NCBI RefSeq assembly: GCF_000715205.1
Contig: NZ_JOTP01000001.1
Coordinates: forward strand, 186,001-250,000
DNA: 64,000 bases
Source of the DNA: Bacillus zhangzhouensis
GTDB lineage: Bacteria; Bacillota; Bacilli; Bacillales; Bacillaceae
Reading direction: 5' to 3'
Shown here: in pieces, positions 19,035 to 27,738 of the stretch
Numbering within the stretch: the stretch's first letter is position 1
Layout of the letters: each line of letters starts with the position of its first letter
Notes under the pieces: generated by a model
What the model was told of the DNA's origin: nothing
What the model saw: the letters and a program-made list of their open reading frames with translations, nothing else
Database searches by the model: none
Translations under genes and position numbers: made by a program

Positions 19035-19988
19035 ATGTTCAGAAAATCTTTTTGGTCGTTGTTAGTTGTGCTCTCCATCGTTTTACTTGCAGCTTGCGGC
19101 AGCAATAGCAGTGAAGGCAAGTCAGATAGTAAAGAGAAAACGAGAACCGTTGAAAGCGCTATCGGTTCAACTGAAATAAAAGGATCGCCTAAACGTGTGG
19201 TGACGCTGTACCAAGGAGCTACAGATGCAGCAGTCGCTATGGGTATTAAACCAGTTGGTGTTGTAGAATCATGGCTTGAAACACCTACTTATAAATATTT
19301 AAGAGATGATTTAAAGGATGTTAAAATTGTTGGGCAGGAAACACAGCCAAACTTAGAGGAAATTGAAAAGCTTAAGCCAGATTTGATCATTGCATCAAAA
19401 GTTCGTCATGAACAAATTTTTGATCAGCTCAAAGAAATCGCTCCAACTGTTGCAACAGAAACAGTGTTCACATTTAAAGATACAGTGAAACTAATGGGTG
19501 AAGCGTTAGATCAGCAAGACAAATCGAAAGAATTGCTAACGAAGTGGGATGATCGCGTCGCTGACTTCAAAGAAAAGGCGAAAAAAGACATCAAAAACTG
19601 GCCAATGAATGTGGCAGTTGTCAACTTCCGTGCAGATCATGCAAGAATCTATCAAACTGGTTTCGCAGGGTCGATTTTAACAGAGCTTGGCTTTGAAGGT
19701 CCTAAGAATATCAAAGATAAAAAACAAGATATCGTGACACTAACAGACAAAGAGAGCATTCCACAGATGAATGCAGATGTGATCTATTACTTCATGGATG
19801 ATCAGGATAAGGCAGTTGAAAAAGCATATAAAGAGTGGACAAGTCATCCTTTATGGAAGCAGCTTGACGCAGTCAAAGCGAAACAAGTGCATAAAGTCGA
19901 TGAAATCACTTGGAACATGGCAGGCGGTATCATTGCTGCAAATATGATGCTTGATGATATTTACGATCGTCTAGGAATTGATAAATAA
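19035..19988 (+). CDS. yfiY: Iron-siderophore ABC transporter substrate-binding lipoprotein YfiY
   Basis: A lipoprotein of 317 residues with a lipobox LLAAC near residues 15-19, so it is anchored outside the membrane. It is a helical-backbone siderophore-binding protein (FhuD/FepB class), with ETQPNLEEIEKLKPDLIIAS near 100. The ATG at 19035 follows AGGTGAGG; an upstream GTG is too early. The closest remembered relative is B. subtilis YfiY, which binds ferric schizokinen/arthrobactin-type hydroxamate-citrate siderophores. A partial terminator separates it from the permease genes, as usual for highly expressed binding proteins. The specificity is inferred. Confidence 0.85.
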   Translation: MFRKSFWSLLVVLSIVLLAACGSNSSEGKSDSKEKTRTVESAIGSTEIKGSPKRVVTLYQGATDAAVAMGIKPVGVVESWLETPTYKYLRDDLKDVKIVGQETQPNLEEIEKLKPDLIIASKVRHEQIFDQLKEIAPTVATETVFTFKDTVKLMGEALDQQDKSKELLTKWDDRVADFKEKAKKDIKNWPMNVAVVNFRADHARIYQTGFAGSILTELGFEGPKNIKDKKQDIVTLTDKESIPQMNADVIYYFMDDQDKAVEKAYKEWTSHPLWKQLDAVKAKQVHKVDEITWNMAGGIIAANMMLDDIYDRLGIDK

Positions 19989-19999
19989 GACATACCAGA

Positions 20000-20034
20000 G
20001 GAGAAAATGTGAAAACACCATTTTCTCCTTTTTT
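20000..20034 (+). terminator. Terminator/attenuator between yfiY and yfiZ
   Basis: GGAGAAAATG / CATTTTCTCC stem followed by TTTTTT. Since yfiZ follows with no visible promoter, it probably lets part of the transcription through. Confidence 0.75.
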
Positions 20035-20061
20035 CCATAACAGATTGAAAGCGGGAATCAG

Positions 20062-21078
20062 ATGAGAAGTTTATTAAAAAAGGATTCGAGTAAGGCACTG
20101 CTATTTGCTGGATTCATTGTGTTGATGTTGGTCTTTTTTATGCTCAGTATTTCCCTTGGGCAAACCTCGATTTCCCTCAAAGCCACCATCCATGCTTTTC
20201 TTCATTTTGATGAATCAGATCCAAACAGTGTCATTGTCATGACATCCAGATTATCAAGAGCTTTAATCGCAACAGTCGTTGGATCAAGTCTAGCCATTTC
20301 AGGTGCACTGATGCAGGCTTTGACGAGAAATCCGCTTGCTGCGCCTGATTTATTAGGAATTAATGCAGGGGGACTATTTTTTATCGTTATTTCGATTGTC
20401 TTCTTTTCAACAGAGTCGTTAACAGGCTATATGTGGACAGCCTTTTTAGGTGCTGCGATTGCAGGAATGCTCGTGTTTCTCTTGGGCTCCATTGGAAGAG
20501 ATGGACTGACGCCGGTCAAAATCGTGCTCGCAGGTGCTGCCATATCCGCACTGTTTGCATCCTTTACTCAAGGACTTTTAATCGTGAATGAACAGTCGAT
20601 TCAAAGTATCCTGTTTTGGATGGCTGGTTCCGTGTCAGGAAGAAGTATTGATATGTTGCTTCCTGTTTTGCCTTATATAGTAGGGGCAACTGTTGTCGCG
20701 CTGCTTCTTGGGCGCTCGATTAATGTCCTTTTATCAGGAGATGATATTGCCAAAGGGCTTGGTCAGCGTACGCTGCTACTGAAAATCACGATGGGGGTAC
20801 TTGTCGTGTTTTTAGCAGGAGGTTCCGTCGCTGTTGCAGGCTCGATTGGATTTGTTGGTTTTCTTGTTCCGCATATTGTGAAAAAGCTTGTCGGACCTGA
20901 CCACCGCTGGGTACTGCCGTATTGTGCCGTCGTGGGGGCGTCGCTTTTACTTGTCGCAGATCTTGCGGCTCGTTTTCTGATTATGCCGCAGGAAGTGCCG
21001 ATTGGTGTCATGACGGCGGTAGCAGGAGCGCCTCTATTTGTTTATCTCGTGCGCAGGGGGTTGAAGACAGGTGGCTAA
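20062..21078 (+). CDS. yfiZ: Siderophore ABC transporter permease YfiZ
   Basis: A FecCD/BtuC-type permease of 338 residues with about nine to ten membrane helices. Family motifs are RLSRALIATVVGSSLAISGA near 70 and the ATPase-contacting loop GSIGFVGFLVPHIVKKLVG near 255-275. It forms the membrane channel with the next gene, which overlaps it by eight bases. No ATPase gene is in the operon; as with yfiYZ-yfhA of B. subtilis, a shared ATPase encoded elsewhere (YusV type) would be needed. Confidence 0.88.
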   Translation: MRSLLKKDSSKALLFAGFIVLMLVFFMLSISLGQTSISLKATIHAFLHFDESDPNSVIVMTSRLSRALIATVVGSSLAISGALMQALTRNPLAAPDLLGINAGGLFFIVISIVFFSTESLTGYMWTAFLGAAIAGMLVFLLGSIGRDGLTPVKIVLAGAAISALFASFTQGLLIVNEQSIQSILFWMAGSVSGRSIDMLLPVLPYIVGATVVALLLGRSINVLLSGDDIAKGLGQRTLLLKITMGVLVVFLAGGSVAVAGSIGFVGFLVPHIVKKLVGPDHRWVLPYCAVVGASLLLVADLAARFLIMPQEVPIGVMTAVAGAPLFVYLVRRGLKTGG

Positions 21079-22108
21079 AACATATACAGTGCGATCAAAG
21101 GGTGGACGCATTTCATTTCAATTTTCAAAGCGGACTTTTTTCATTTTACTTTTATTGACGGCCATTGCCTTTGGTTTATTTATTCTCAGTCTCTGTATGG
21201 GCAGCAGGTTCATTCAGCCGATGGATGTGCTGCTTCATTTAATCGGTCAAGGAGAGGGAAATCATTTTGTATTAAATACACTGCGAATCCCAAGAACGCT
21301 GCTTGCTGTCTTAGTTGGGGCCGCGCTTGCTGTATCAGGGCTTATATTACAAGGGTTAATTCGAAACCCGCTTGCATCGCCTGATATTATTGGAATTACG
21401 AGTGGTGCTTCGTTTGGTGCGATTATGTTCATCGTCTTTTGGATGGGCACCGTGCCAATTGCTTATCAGTCATTATGGGCAATTGCAGGTGCTTTTGTGG
21501 TATCGTGTTTGATCTATTTGCTTTCATGGAAAAAAGGGGTCAAACCTATCACGCTTGTCCTGATGGGAATCGGTATTTCCGCCATTATGAAGGCGTGTGT
21601 GACGTTTACGCTTGTTCTCAGTGATACGATGACAACGACAAAGTCATACATATGGCTGACGGGCAGTTTATATGGTTCTACGATGAAGGACGTCACCGCG
21701 ATGCTTCCTTGGGTGATGATCATTTTACCGATCGTCATGGTGTTAGCAAGAACGATGAATGTGAAGGAGCTTGGAGATGACCTTGCAACAGGTCTTGGGG
21801 TAAAAGTACAGGCAAAGCGGTTATTCTTTCTGCTGATGAGTGTGACATTAGCTGGTATTGCGGTGGCATTTGCAGGCGGCATTGAATTTGTCGGACTCAT
21901 GGCACCGCATGTCGCAAGGATGATCATCGGCCGTTCTTTCATTGCGCTTGTCCCAGCCTCTGCGCTTGTTGGGAGTATTCTAGTGATGCTGGCAGATCTT
22001 GTTGCTAGAACCGCGTTTCTACCGTTAGATATACCAGCAGGTGTATTTACGGCGGCAATTGGTGCACCGTTCTTTATTTATTTGTTATATCAACAGCGAA
22101 ATCGATAA
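21071..22108 (+). CDS. yfhA: Siderophore ABC transporter permease YfhA
   Basis: The second FecCD-type permease (345 residues) with family motifs RIPRTLLAVLVGAALAVSG near 75 and GGIEFVGLMAPHVARMIIGR near 270. It starts at GTG inside yfiZ. The N-terminal tail before the first helix is slightly basic. With YfiZ it should form a heterodimeric channel for the ferric siderophore delivered by YfiY. Confidence 0.88.
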   Translation: MAKTYTVRSKGGRISFQFSKRTFFILLLLTAIAFGLFILSLCMGSRFIQPMDVLLHLIGQGEGNHFVLNTLRIPRTLLAVLVGAALAVSGLILQGLIRNPLASPDIIGITSGASFGAIMFIVFWMGTVPIAYQSLWAIAGAFVVSCLIYLLSWKKGVKPITLVLMGIGISAIMKACVTFTLVLSDTMTTTKSYIWLTGSLYGSTMKDVTAMLPWVMIILPIVMVLARTMNVKELGDDLATGLGVKVQAKRLFFLLMSVTLAGIAVAFAGGIEFVGLMAPHVARMIIGRSFIALVPASALVGSILVMLADLVARTAFLPLDIPAGVFTAAIGAPFFIYLLYQQRNR

Positions 22109-22129
22109 ACGAAAGATGGGGGTTTTGAT

Positions 22130-22873
22130 ATGAGGCCAGAGTGGGTTGAGAGAGAATTACTTGATTTCGGGGTACACATCACAAAGGGACCAATGACATC
22201 TGATCGCACACTTGCTGCGCTTTTTTCAGAAGAATCCGTCACGCGTTTATTGGAAGCTGAAAAATCAGCCATGCACGCACCAAATCTAGCAGTGGCGGCC
22301 TCTATGTTTTCAAAGCGCTATGCATACTTAGCTGTTAGTTCCACTTTGTACCTGATGACGATGTATGACGGTGTCTATCAGTTTTCACCGGCGGCCTGTG
22401 CATTTAGAGAGGATCGTAAAATCGAAATTGATGAGACGGCGTGTTCATTTGTGCAGCTGGATGGAGATCATCATGAGTGGAGAGAGCAGGTTGTACGCAA
22501 GCTGTTTACGCAGTGTGTCACACCTCTTCTAGACGTGCTGAACCGCACATCAAGACTTCCATATTCTATTTTGTGGGAGAATGTAGCGGTTCGTATCAAC
22601 TCTCTTTACCGCAGCATGATACGGGAAACTGAAGAGCCTGCGGTGAAACAGCGCGTTCAGGAGGATTATCTTTTTCTGAAGCAAGCGGCTGGGGATGTAT
22701 TTGGAGCTCAGCAAAATCCTTTTCAACACAGTTTAAACTTAGACGACAGTTTACTGGAAACATCTAATCGAAAGACTTGTTGTATGTATTATAAGCTGGA
22801 GAAAAAATCGGAGAGTCTTGATTATTGTCTCGTCTGTCCGCTTGAAAAAAAGAAAGGCACTGCTTGTTCATAG
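22130..22873 (+). CDS. Ferric siderophore reductase (FhuF/FchR type)
   Basis: The 247-residue cytoplasmic protein ends in a four-cysteine motif C217-C218-x14-C233-x2-C236 in a segment like the [2Fe-2S]-binding tail of FhuF-type ferric-siderophore reductases (known pattern CC-x10-C-x2-C; here the middle spacing is 14). An IucA/IucC-like helical core precedes it. GGGGG before the ATG and a 21-base gap place it in the siderophore operon, so it should release iron by reducing the imported complex. The remembered parallel is FchR of B. halodurans, a ferric-schizokinen reductase. Confidence 0.78.
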   Translation: MRPEWVERELLDFGVHITKGPMTSDRTLAALFSEESVTRLLEAEKSAMHAPNLAVAASMFSKRYAYLAVSSTLYLMTMYDGVYQFSPAACAFREDRKIEIDETACSFVQLDGDHHEWREQVVRKLFTQCVTPLLDVLNRTSRLPYSILWENVAVRINSLYRSMIRETEEPAVKQRVQEDYLFLKQAAGDVFGAQQNPFQHSLNLDDSLLETSNRKTCCMYYKLEKKSESLDYCLVCPLEKKKGTACS

Positions 22874-22890
22874 CAGTGCCTTTTTGTTTT
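22855..22890. terminator. Bidirectional terminator between the reductase gene and bsn
   Basis: AGGCACTGCT / AGCAGTGCCT with a 7-base loop and TTTTTG on the plus strand. The hairpin overlaps the end of the reductase gene and lies just past the bsn stop codon. Confidence 0.85.
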
Positions 22891-23767
22891 ATTCCCAAAT
22901 CGCGCTTGCCCATTCAGGGTGATCGATGAAAGGGTTGCGGTTGTGCTGATATGTTTGATAAATGATCTCGTTGCGATTCCGTTCGATTTGATCGACTGGA
23001 TCTTGCTTGTGCCATTTCAGAAGCACGGACATTTTGCCGTGAAGAGGGGCGCTTCCATTATTCACTTTGTTGTTCAACTCTAAATCTGGAAAGCGGTCAT
23101 CACCTTCATATCGAACCGCCATATAAAAGAGCATTCTCGCCACATCCCCTTTGACCCGGCTGTGAGGTTCGAAGGAGTCGCTATCGTAGAAGTTGCCAGG
23201 CGCTCCTTTGTATTCATTTCCACCTATGTCGAAATCTAAATTTCCGCGTGTGCTATTCGTTTGCACATCTGTCGCACGAAGGTGATGGAGATCTGTCCCA
23301 GGTCCTTGGCTTGTCCCAAAATTGCCATGAGACTTTGCCCACACATGCTCTCTATTCCACTGGCCGACATTTCCACCACTCGCTTGCTTTGAGCGGGAGA
23401 CTCCGCTATAGAGCAAAAGAACATTGTCTGGATGATTTGGATCTTCGTCTGTATTCTTTAATGCATTCCATACCTCATTGTAGGATAGCTGCGTATGATC
23501 ATCGATAATATCGTGTAAAGCTTTCTTAAGAGCGGGTCCTGATTTGCCAGTAGCAGATTGGTAATAGGAATCGATTTGATTTGTGGCGGTTGTTTGCGCT
23601 TGTTGAGCAGATGTTTCGGTTTGAAGCTGTAACGGGGAAAAGGTGATCGTTTGGCTCGGTTCATTTAGAGAGAATCCTTGAGCATTCGCAGCTGGAGGCA
23701 GCGGGGTGGCTAACGTCCCGAAAATCATGATCCCGGCGGCCACAGTTCCAAACAATGTTCTTTTCAT
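22889..23767 (-). CDS. bsn: Extracellular nuclease Bsn (endonuclease I family)
   Basis: A secreted nuclease of 292 residues with a signal peptide (MKRTLFGTVAAGIMIFG..., cleavage after AANA near 29). The endonuclease I / His-Me finger core has WNREHVWAKSHG and GTDLHHLRATD, whose histidines are catalytic or metal-binding. B. subtilis Bsn (YurI) is a secreted RNase of similar length. GGAGG lies before the ATG. It faces the siderophore operon and shares its terminator. Confidence 0.9.
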   Translation of the reverse strand: MKRTLFGTVAAGIMIFGTLATPLPPAANAQGFSLNEPSQTITFSPLQLQTETSAQQAQTTATNQIDSYYQSATGKSGPALKKALHDIIDDHTQLSYNEVWNALKNTDEDPNHPDNVLLLYSGVSRSKQASGGNVGQWNREHVWAKSHGNFGTSQGPGTDLHHLRATDVQTNSTRGNLDFDIGGNEYKGAPGNFYDSDSFEPHSRVKGDVARMLFYMAVRYEGDDRFPDLELNNKVNNGSAPLHGKMSVLLKWHKQDPVDQIERNRNEIIYQTYQHNRNPFIDHPEWASAIWE

Positions 23768-23938
23768 TCTATTTCCTCCTTGATAGAGAATGTATTCTCT
23801 TTATTTCTATCATATTGTCATGAAGAAATAAATGGATTTATCGTAAATTTTATGTAATCAATTCGTGAGAAAAGAGATTGCTATTTTAGAAGTATTGCTG
23901 TATAAGTGGGCATATAAGCATGGACAGCAAGGGAGAGG

Positions 23939-25174
23939 ATGGATAACGTGAAAGAACTGCAAACACCTTCGAGAACCATTATGACACCAGGACCTGTTGA
24001 AGTAGACCCGAGAGTGCTGCGTGTGATGAGTACACCGATTCTCGGTCAATTTGATCCTGCATTTACACAGATTATGAATGAAACCATGACCTTATTGCGG
24101 TCACTTTTTCAAACAGAAAATGAATGGGCTTATCCGATTGATGGTACGTCACGTTCAGGGCTTGAAGCTGTACTTGCCAGTGTGATCGAGCCTGGAGATC
24201 TAATGCTTGTTCCTATCTTTGGACGCTTCGGTCATTTGCTCATTGAAATAGGGCAGCGCTATGGTGCTGAGGTACATACAATGGAATGTGAATGGGGAAC
24301 CGTTTTTGAACCTGGCGACATCATCCATGAAATGAAACGAGTCAAGCCTAAAATCGTCGCGATGGTCCATGGTGAAACATCCACGGGGAGATTGCAGCCA
24401 TTGCAGCAAATTGGTGAAGCGTGCCGAGCGCTTGATGCTCTTTTCATTGTAGACGCCGTGGCAACAATTGGCGGGGTCGAGGTCAAGGTGGACGAATGGA
24501 AGATTGATGCGGCGGTTGGCGGTACACAGAAATGCTTGTCTGTTCCATCAGGCATGTCTCCTATCACATATAATGACCGGGTGGCGGCTGTCGTTGAATC
24601 GAGAAAGAAAGTAGAAAAGGGGATTGCGACACAGGACGAACTGCAAGAACAGATGGATATTTCTCCAATCAAAAGCAATTACTTTGATCTAAGCCAGCTG
24701 CAAGATTATTGGAGCCCAAGGCGATTAAATCATCATACGGAAGCGACAACCATGCTTTATGCACTTAGAGAAGGGGTTCGACTTGTGCTGGAAGAAGGGC
24801 TAGATGAACGTTTTCAGCGTCACTTGTTTCATGAAAAAGCTTTAATGAAAGGTCTTGAAGCGATGGGGCTTGAATTATTTGGTGATCCGGGTTGTAAAAT
24901 GCCGGTTGTGACATGTGTTTTGATCCCAAGTGGTATTGATGGCGAAGCGGTACGTGCCGATCTGCTCCATCATTTTGGAATTGAAATTGCGAGTTCATTT
25001 GGACCGCTTGCGGGGCGTATATGGAGAATCGGCACAATGGGCTATAGCTGCCGAAAGGAAAACGTTCTGTTTGTTTTAGCAGGACTTGAAGCGATGTTGA
25101 TCAAATACGGCGCGGCCATTACATGCGGAGCAGGGCTACAGGCGGCTCTTTCTATCTATGAACAAGCTGAATAA
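23939..25174 (+). CDS. pucG: (S)-ureidoglycine-glyoxylate transaminase PucG
   Basis: A class V PLP aminotransferase of 411 residues, with TPSRTIMTPGPVEVDPRVL at the N-terminus, DAVATIGG near 176 and the PLP lysine in GGTQKCLSVPSG near 197. B. subtilis PucG converts ureidoglycine and glyoxylate during purine (allantoin) breakdown. Here it stands alone, with no other puc genes in the window. The ATG at 23939 has a close GGGAGAGG; a GTG three codons later (23948) is better spaced and may be the true start. Confidence 0.85.
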   Translation: MDNVKELQTPSRTIMTPGPVEVDPRVLRVMSTPILGQFDPAFTQIMNETMTLLRSLFQTENEWAYPIDGTSRSGLEAVLASVIEPGDLMLVPIFGRFGHLLIEIGQRYGAEVHTMECEWGTVFEPGDIIHEMKRVKPKIVAMVHGETSTGRLQPLQQIGEACRALDALFIVDAVATIGGVEVKVDEWKIDAAVGGTQKCLSVPSGMSPITYNDRVAAVVESRKKVEKGIATQDELQEQMDISPIKSNYFDLSQLQDYWSPRRLNHHTEATTMLYALREGVRLVLEEGLDERFQRHLFHEKALMKGLEAMGLELFGDPGCKMPVVTCVLIPSGIDGEAVRADLLHHFGIEIASSFGPLAGRIWRIGTMGYSCRKENVLFVLAGLEAMLIKYGAAITCGAGLQAALSIYEQAE

Positions 25175-25185
25175 AGTGATTTCCC

Positions 25186-25212
25186 ATACTCGCATCTGCG
25201 GGTATTTTTTTA
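25186..25212 (+). terminator. Terminator after pucG
   Basis: ATACTCGCA / TGCGGGTAT stem (one G-T pair) with a 2-base gap and a run of T. Confidence 0.8.
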
Positions 25213-25334
25213 TTTGGAAAAGAACCCTAATTTTTGAAAAACTAGACTAATAGACGACGATATCGCTATACTGGAGAAGTTCTTATCATTTTTGTCAGCA
25301 TTTTCATTTATTTTGCAGAAAGAGGTTTTTTGAT

Positions 25335-26534
25335 ATGAAAAAGAAGGGCAGATTATACATTTTGATGCTCAATATTTTTATTGCCATGCTTGGCTTTGGC
25401 CTCATTGTTCCTGTCATGCCAAGTTACATTGAAGCCTTTGGCGCAACAGGAAAAACACTTGGTTTTCTCGTTGCTGCAACGGGTCTTACACAATTTGCTT
25501 TATCACCGATCGCCGGTGTACTGACCGATCGATTTGGACGGAGAAAATTGATTATTGCTGGGATTGCTGGCTTCACCATTGCCCAATTTATTTTTGCGTT
25601 TGCCGATCAGCTTTGGATGCTGTTTGTGTCTCGGTTTTTAGGCGGAGCTGCAGGGGCGTTGCTGATGCCGGCTATGTTTGCATACATCGCCGATATCACA
25701 AGTGAAAAGGACCGGGGGAAAGGGATGGGCCTATTTAGTGCAGCGATGACACTAGGTTTTGTCATTGGACCAGGCGTAGGCGGATATTTGGTTGAGTTCG
25801 GAATCGCTTTTCCTTTTCTTATCGCAGGTTCTTTTGCAGCACTTTCTACCTTGTTATCCATCCTGTTTTTACCTGAAACACTAACAAAGGAAAAGCAGGA
25901 AGAAGCGCGGTTGAACAAAGACATTCATTTCAATCCTTTTGTACAGATGACTCATGCTTTAAAGACATCCTATGGCTTTTTGTTTATATTGGCCTTTGTC
26001 CTCAATTTTGGCATCATTCATTTTGAATCGATTTTCGGTCTATATGTAGACCAAAAACACGGATTTACACCGAAAGATATAGCGTTTGTGATTACGGTGG
26101 CCGGACTTGCAGGAGTACTTGTCCAAGGTGCGTTAGTGAATACCTGTGTGAAACGATTTGGCGAGATGCGTGTCGTGCGTTATGCGCTGCTAGGTGCGGC
26201 TATCATGCTGATTGCCTGCCGTTTTGCGCCGTCTTTTTGGTTGATCTTTACAGGTTCGATTTTATTTTTGTCGGCTACCTCTTTTGTTCGTCCAGCCCTC
26301 AATACATTACTGTCTAAGATGGCGGGGAATCAGCAAGGGGTAGCAGGCGGTCTCAATACATCCTTTATGAGTCTTGCCAATATCGTCGGACCGAGTCTTG
26401 CGGGCATTTTATTTGATGTGAATATTGAGCTTCCTTTTATGTTTGGGACACTTGTGCTTTGCGCCAGTTTTATTGCATCTATCGTATGGGCGAAAAAAGT
26501 AGAACATACTCATGCGATGCCAAGAAGATTGTAG
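25335..26534 (+). CDS. MFS drug efflux transporter (Bmr/Blt type)
   Basis: A 399-residue major facilitator protein with 12 predicted helices. Motif A (GVLTDRFGRRK) lies in the loop between helices 2 and 3, and motif C (GFVIGPGVGGYL) in helix 5, the mark of drug:H+ antiporters. It resembles the Bmr/Blt/NorA group in length and motifs. AGAGG precedes the ATG. No regulator of the BmrR type is adjacent. The substrate cannot be read from sequence. Confidence 0.82.
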   Translation: MKKKGRLYILMLNIFIAMLGFGLIVPVMPSYIEAFGATGKTLGFLVAATGLTQFALSPIAGVLTDRFGRRKLIIAGIAGFTIAQFIFAFADQLWMLFVSRFLGGAAGALLMPAMFAYIADITSEKDRGKGMGLFSAAMTLGFVIGPGVGGYLVEFGIAFPFLIAGSFAALSTLLSILFLPETLTKEKQEEARLNKDIHFNPFVQMTHALKTSYGFLFILAFVLNFGIIHFESIFGLYVDQKHGFTPKDIAFVITVAGLAGVLVQGALVNTCVKRFGEMRVVRYALLGAAIMLIACRFAPSFWLIFTGSILFLSATSFVRPALNTLLSKMAGNQQGVAGGLNTSFMSLANIVGPSLAGILFDVNIELPFMFGTLVLCASFIASIVWAKKVEHTHAMPRRL

Positions 26535-26553
26535 TTGATCTACAGTCTTTTTT
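26522..26553 (+). terminator. Terminator after the MFS gene
   Basis: AAGATTGTAG / CTACAGTCTT stem (one G-T pair) that includes the stop codon, followed by TTTT. Confidence 0.75.
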
Positions 26554-26760
26554 ATTGAATACAGTCTATTTAGAAAAATTCCAATGAGAACTAGTATATA
26601 TTTGATCTAGGTAATAAGAGTAATCTATAAACGTTTGTTAATAGAATACTGAATTATACATTTTGTGCAAAAAATGATTGATAGGGATTTTCTGCAATGG
26701 TAACATCAATCTCGACAGCATGAGGCAACTGAAAAATCAAGACAAAAGGGGATTGAGAGA

Positions 26761-27489
26761 ATGAAGAAGTTTATTTTTGCCATGATCTTATTTGTCGGCA
26801 CCCTATTTAGTGCAGCGGTGCCACCAGCAGTTCATGCGGCAGAGATTGATCATGACAAAGTGGTTGGTTTTAGGGAAGTCAGCCCAACAACGGTTACCCA
26901 AAAAGCTGCGAAAAAGTTTCAGCCTTATCTGAAAGTATGGCATGGGTGTGTGCCATTTCCAGCTGTAGATGCTGCTGGAAACACAAGCAGAGGATTAAAC
27001 ATAAGCGGTTCACATAATGGAGGCTGCAGCAGCAATATTGGTCAAGTATATTCACGTTCAGATTGGTACAATGGCAACTGGGCGATGATGTATGCTTGGT
27101 ATTTCCCAAAAGATAATCCTTCTCCAGGCTTTGGTCATCGTCATGATTGGGAATCCATTGTTGTTTGGATTGATAACCCAGCTGTTGCCAACCCGCGTGT
27201 ATATTCCATTGCCTATTCTGGTCATGGGCAGTATAAAAAAGTAGCACCAAGTGCGGCAAGTATTTTAGGGACAAATCCATTGGTAGGCTATGATAGCAAC
27301 TGGCCATTGAATCACGAGTTAAACGTAAGCGGCAATGTGAGCGGAAAAGGAATGCAGCCTTTAATTGGCTGGGATGATTTGACGCCTGCTGCAAGACACG
27401 CATTGAATACAACAAACTTTGGAAGTGCAAACGTACCGTTCAAAGACAGTAACTTTAAAAACAATTTAGCAAAAGCTTGGTACCGATAA
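26761..27489 (+). CDS. Secreted NPP1/NLP family protein (necrosis- and ethylene-inducing type)
   Basis: A 242-residue secreted protein with a signal peptide (cleavage after AVHA near 26). It has the family heptapeptide GHRHDWE at 125-131 and two cysteines, C63 (HGCVPF) and C89 (GGCSSN), placed like the disulfide of type 1 NLPs. NLPs bind sphingolipids in plant membranes and can kill dicot cells; they also occur in some saprophytic Bacillus species. It is monocistronic, followed by a repeat element. Toxicity of this protein is not shown by sequence. Confidence 0.9.
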   Translation: MKKFIFAMILFVGTLFSAAVPPAVHAAEIDHDKVVGFREVSPTTVTQKAAKKFQPYLKVWHGCVPFPAVDAAGNTSRGLNISGSHNGGCSSNIGQVYSRSDWYNGNWAMMYAWYFPKDNPSPGFGHRHDWESIVVWIDNPAVANPRVYSIAYSGHGQYKKVAPSAASILGTNPLVGYDSNWPLNHELNVSGNVSGKGMQPLIGWDDLTPAARHALNTTNFGSANVPFKDSNFKNNLAKAWYR

Positions 27490-27529
27490 CTTTAACGTCC
27501 TAAAACAATGATAGAAAACGCAGATTGTT

Positions 27530-27578
27530 GACAAAGGGCTAAAATGATCATTATTTTAGCCCTTTGTCTGCTTTTTTT
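27530..27578 (+). terminator. Terminator hairpin shared with the 44.9 kb repeat copy
   Basis: A long stem, GACAAAGGGCTAAAAT with ATTTTAGCCCTTTGTC, then a T run. The same hairpin (with GATTGTT before it) occurs at 44868-44906 on the opposite strand next to repeat copy 2, so it seems to belong to a longer version of the repeat. Confidence 0.75.
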
Positions 27579-27693
27579 CAGCGTGATAGAAAACCTTTGC
27601 AGTCTAGGAAGGACGAGTACCGGAGCGAATTTGAGATTCGTGAGCACCGACACGCAGGACTGACACCGAATGCGAGGGTTTGTCTACACCCTG
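27579..27693 (+). repeat. Dispersed repeat, copy 1 (115 bp)
   Basis: It begins CAGCGTGATAGAAAACC and ends GGTTTGTCTACACCCTG; the termini are imperfect inverted repeats. The sequence is nearly identical to the reverse complements of 44741-44860 and 47028-47148, apart from a short deletion near the middle. It has no open frame of note. It lies between the NLP gene and oxdC. Confidence 0.85.
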
Positions 27694-27724
27694 AACCGAT
27701 CATATAAAAACGATCGGTTTTTTT
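27694..27724 (+). terminator. Hairpin at the right edge of repeat copy 1
   Basis: AACCGATC / GATCGGTT with a 10-base loop and a run of T. It follows the repeat end directly, as hairpins do at the other copies. Confidence 0.65.
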
Positions 27725-27738
27725 AAAACAAGCTAGCA

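Noticed and set aside
21514-21942. 142-codon minus-strand frame opposite yfhA
   Set aside because: Antisense shadow of a permease gene, with the Ser/Thr/Ile-rich composition typical of reversed membrane-protein codons.
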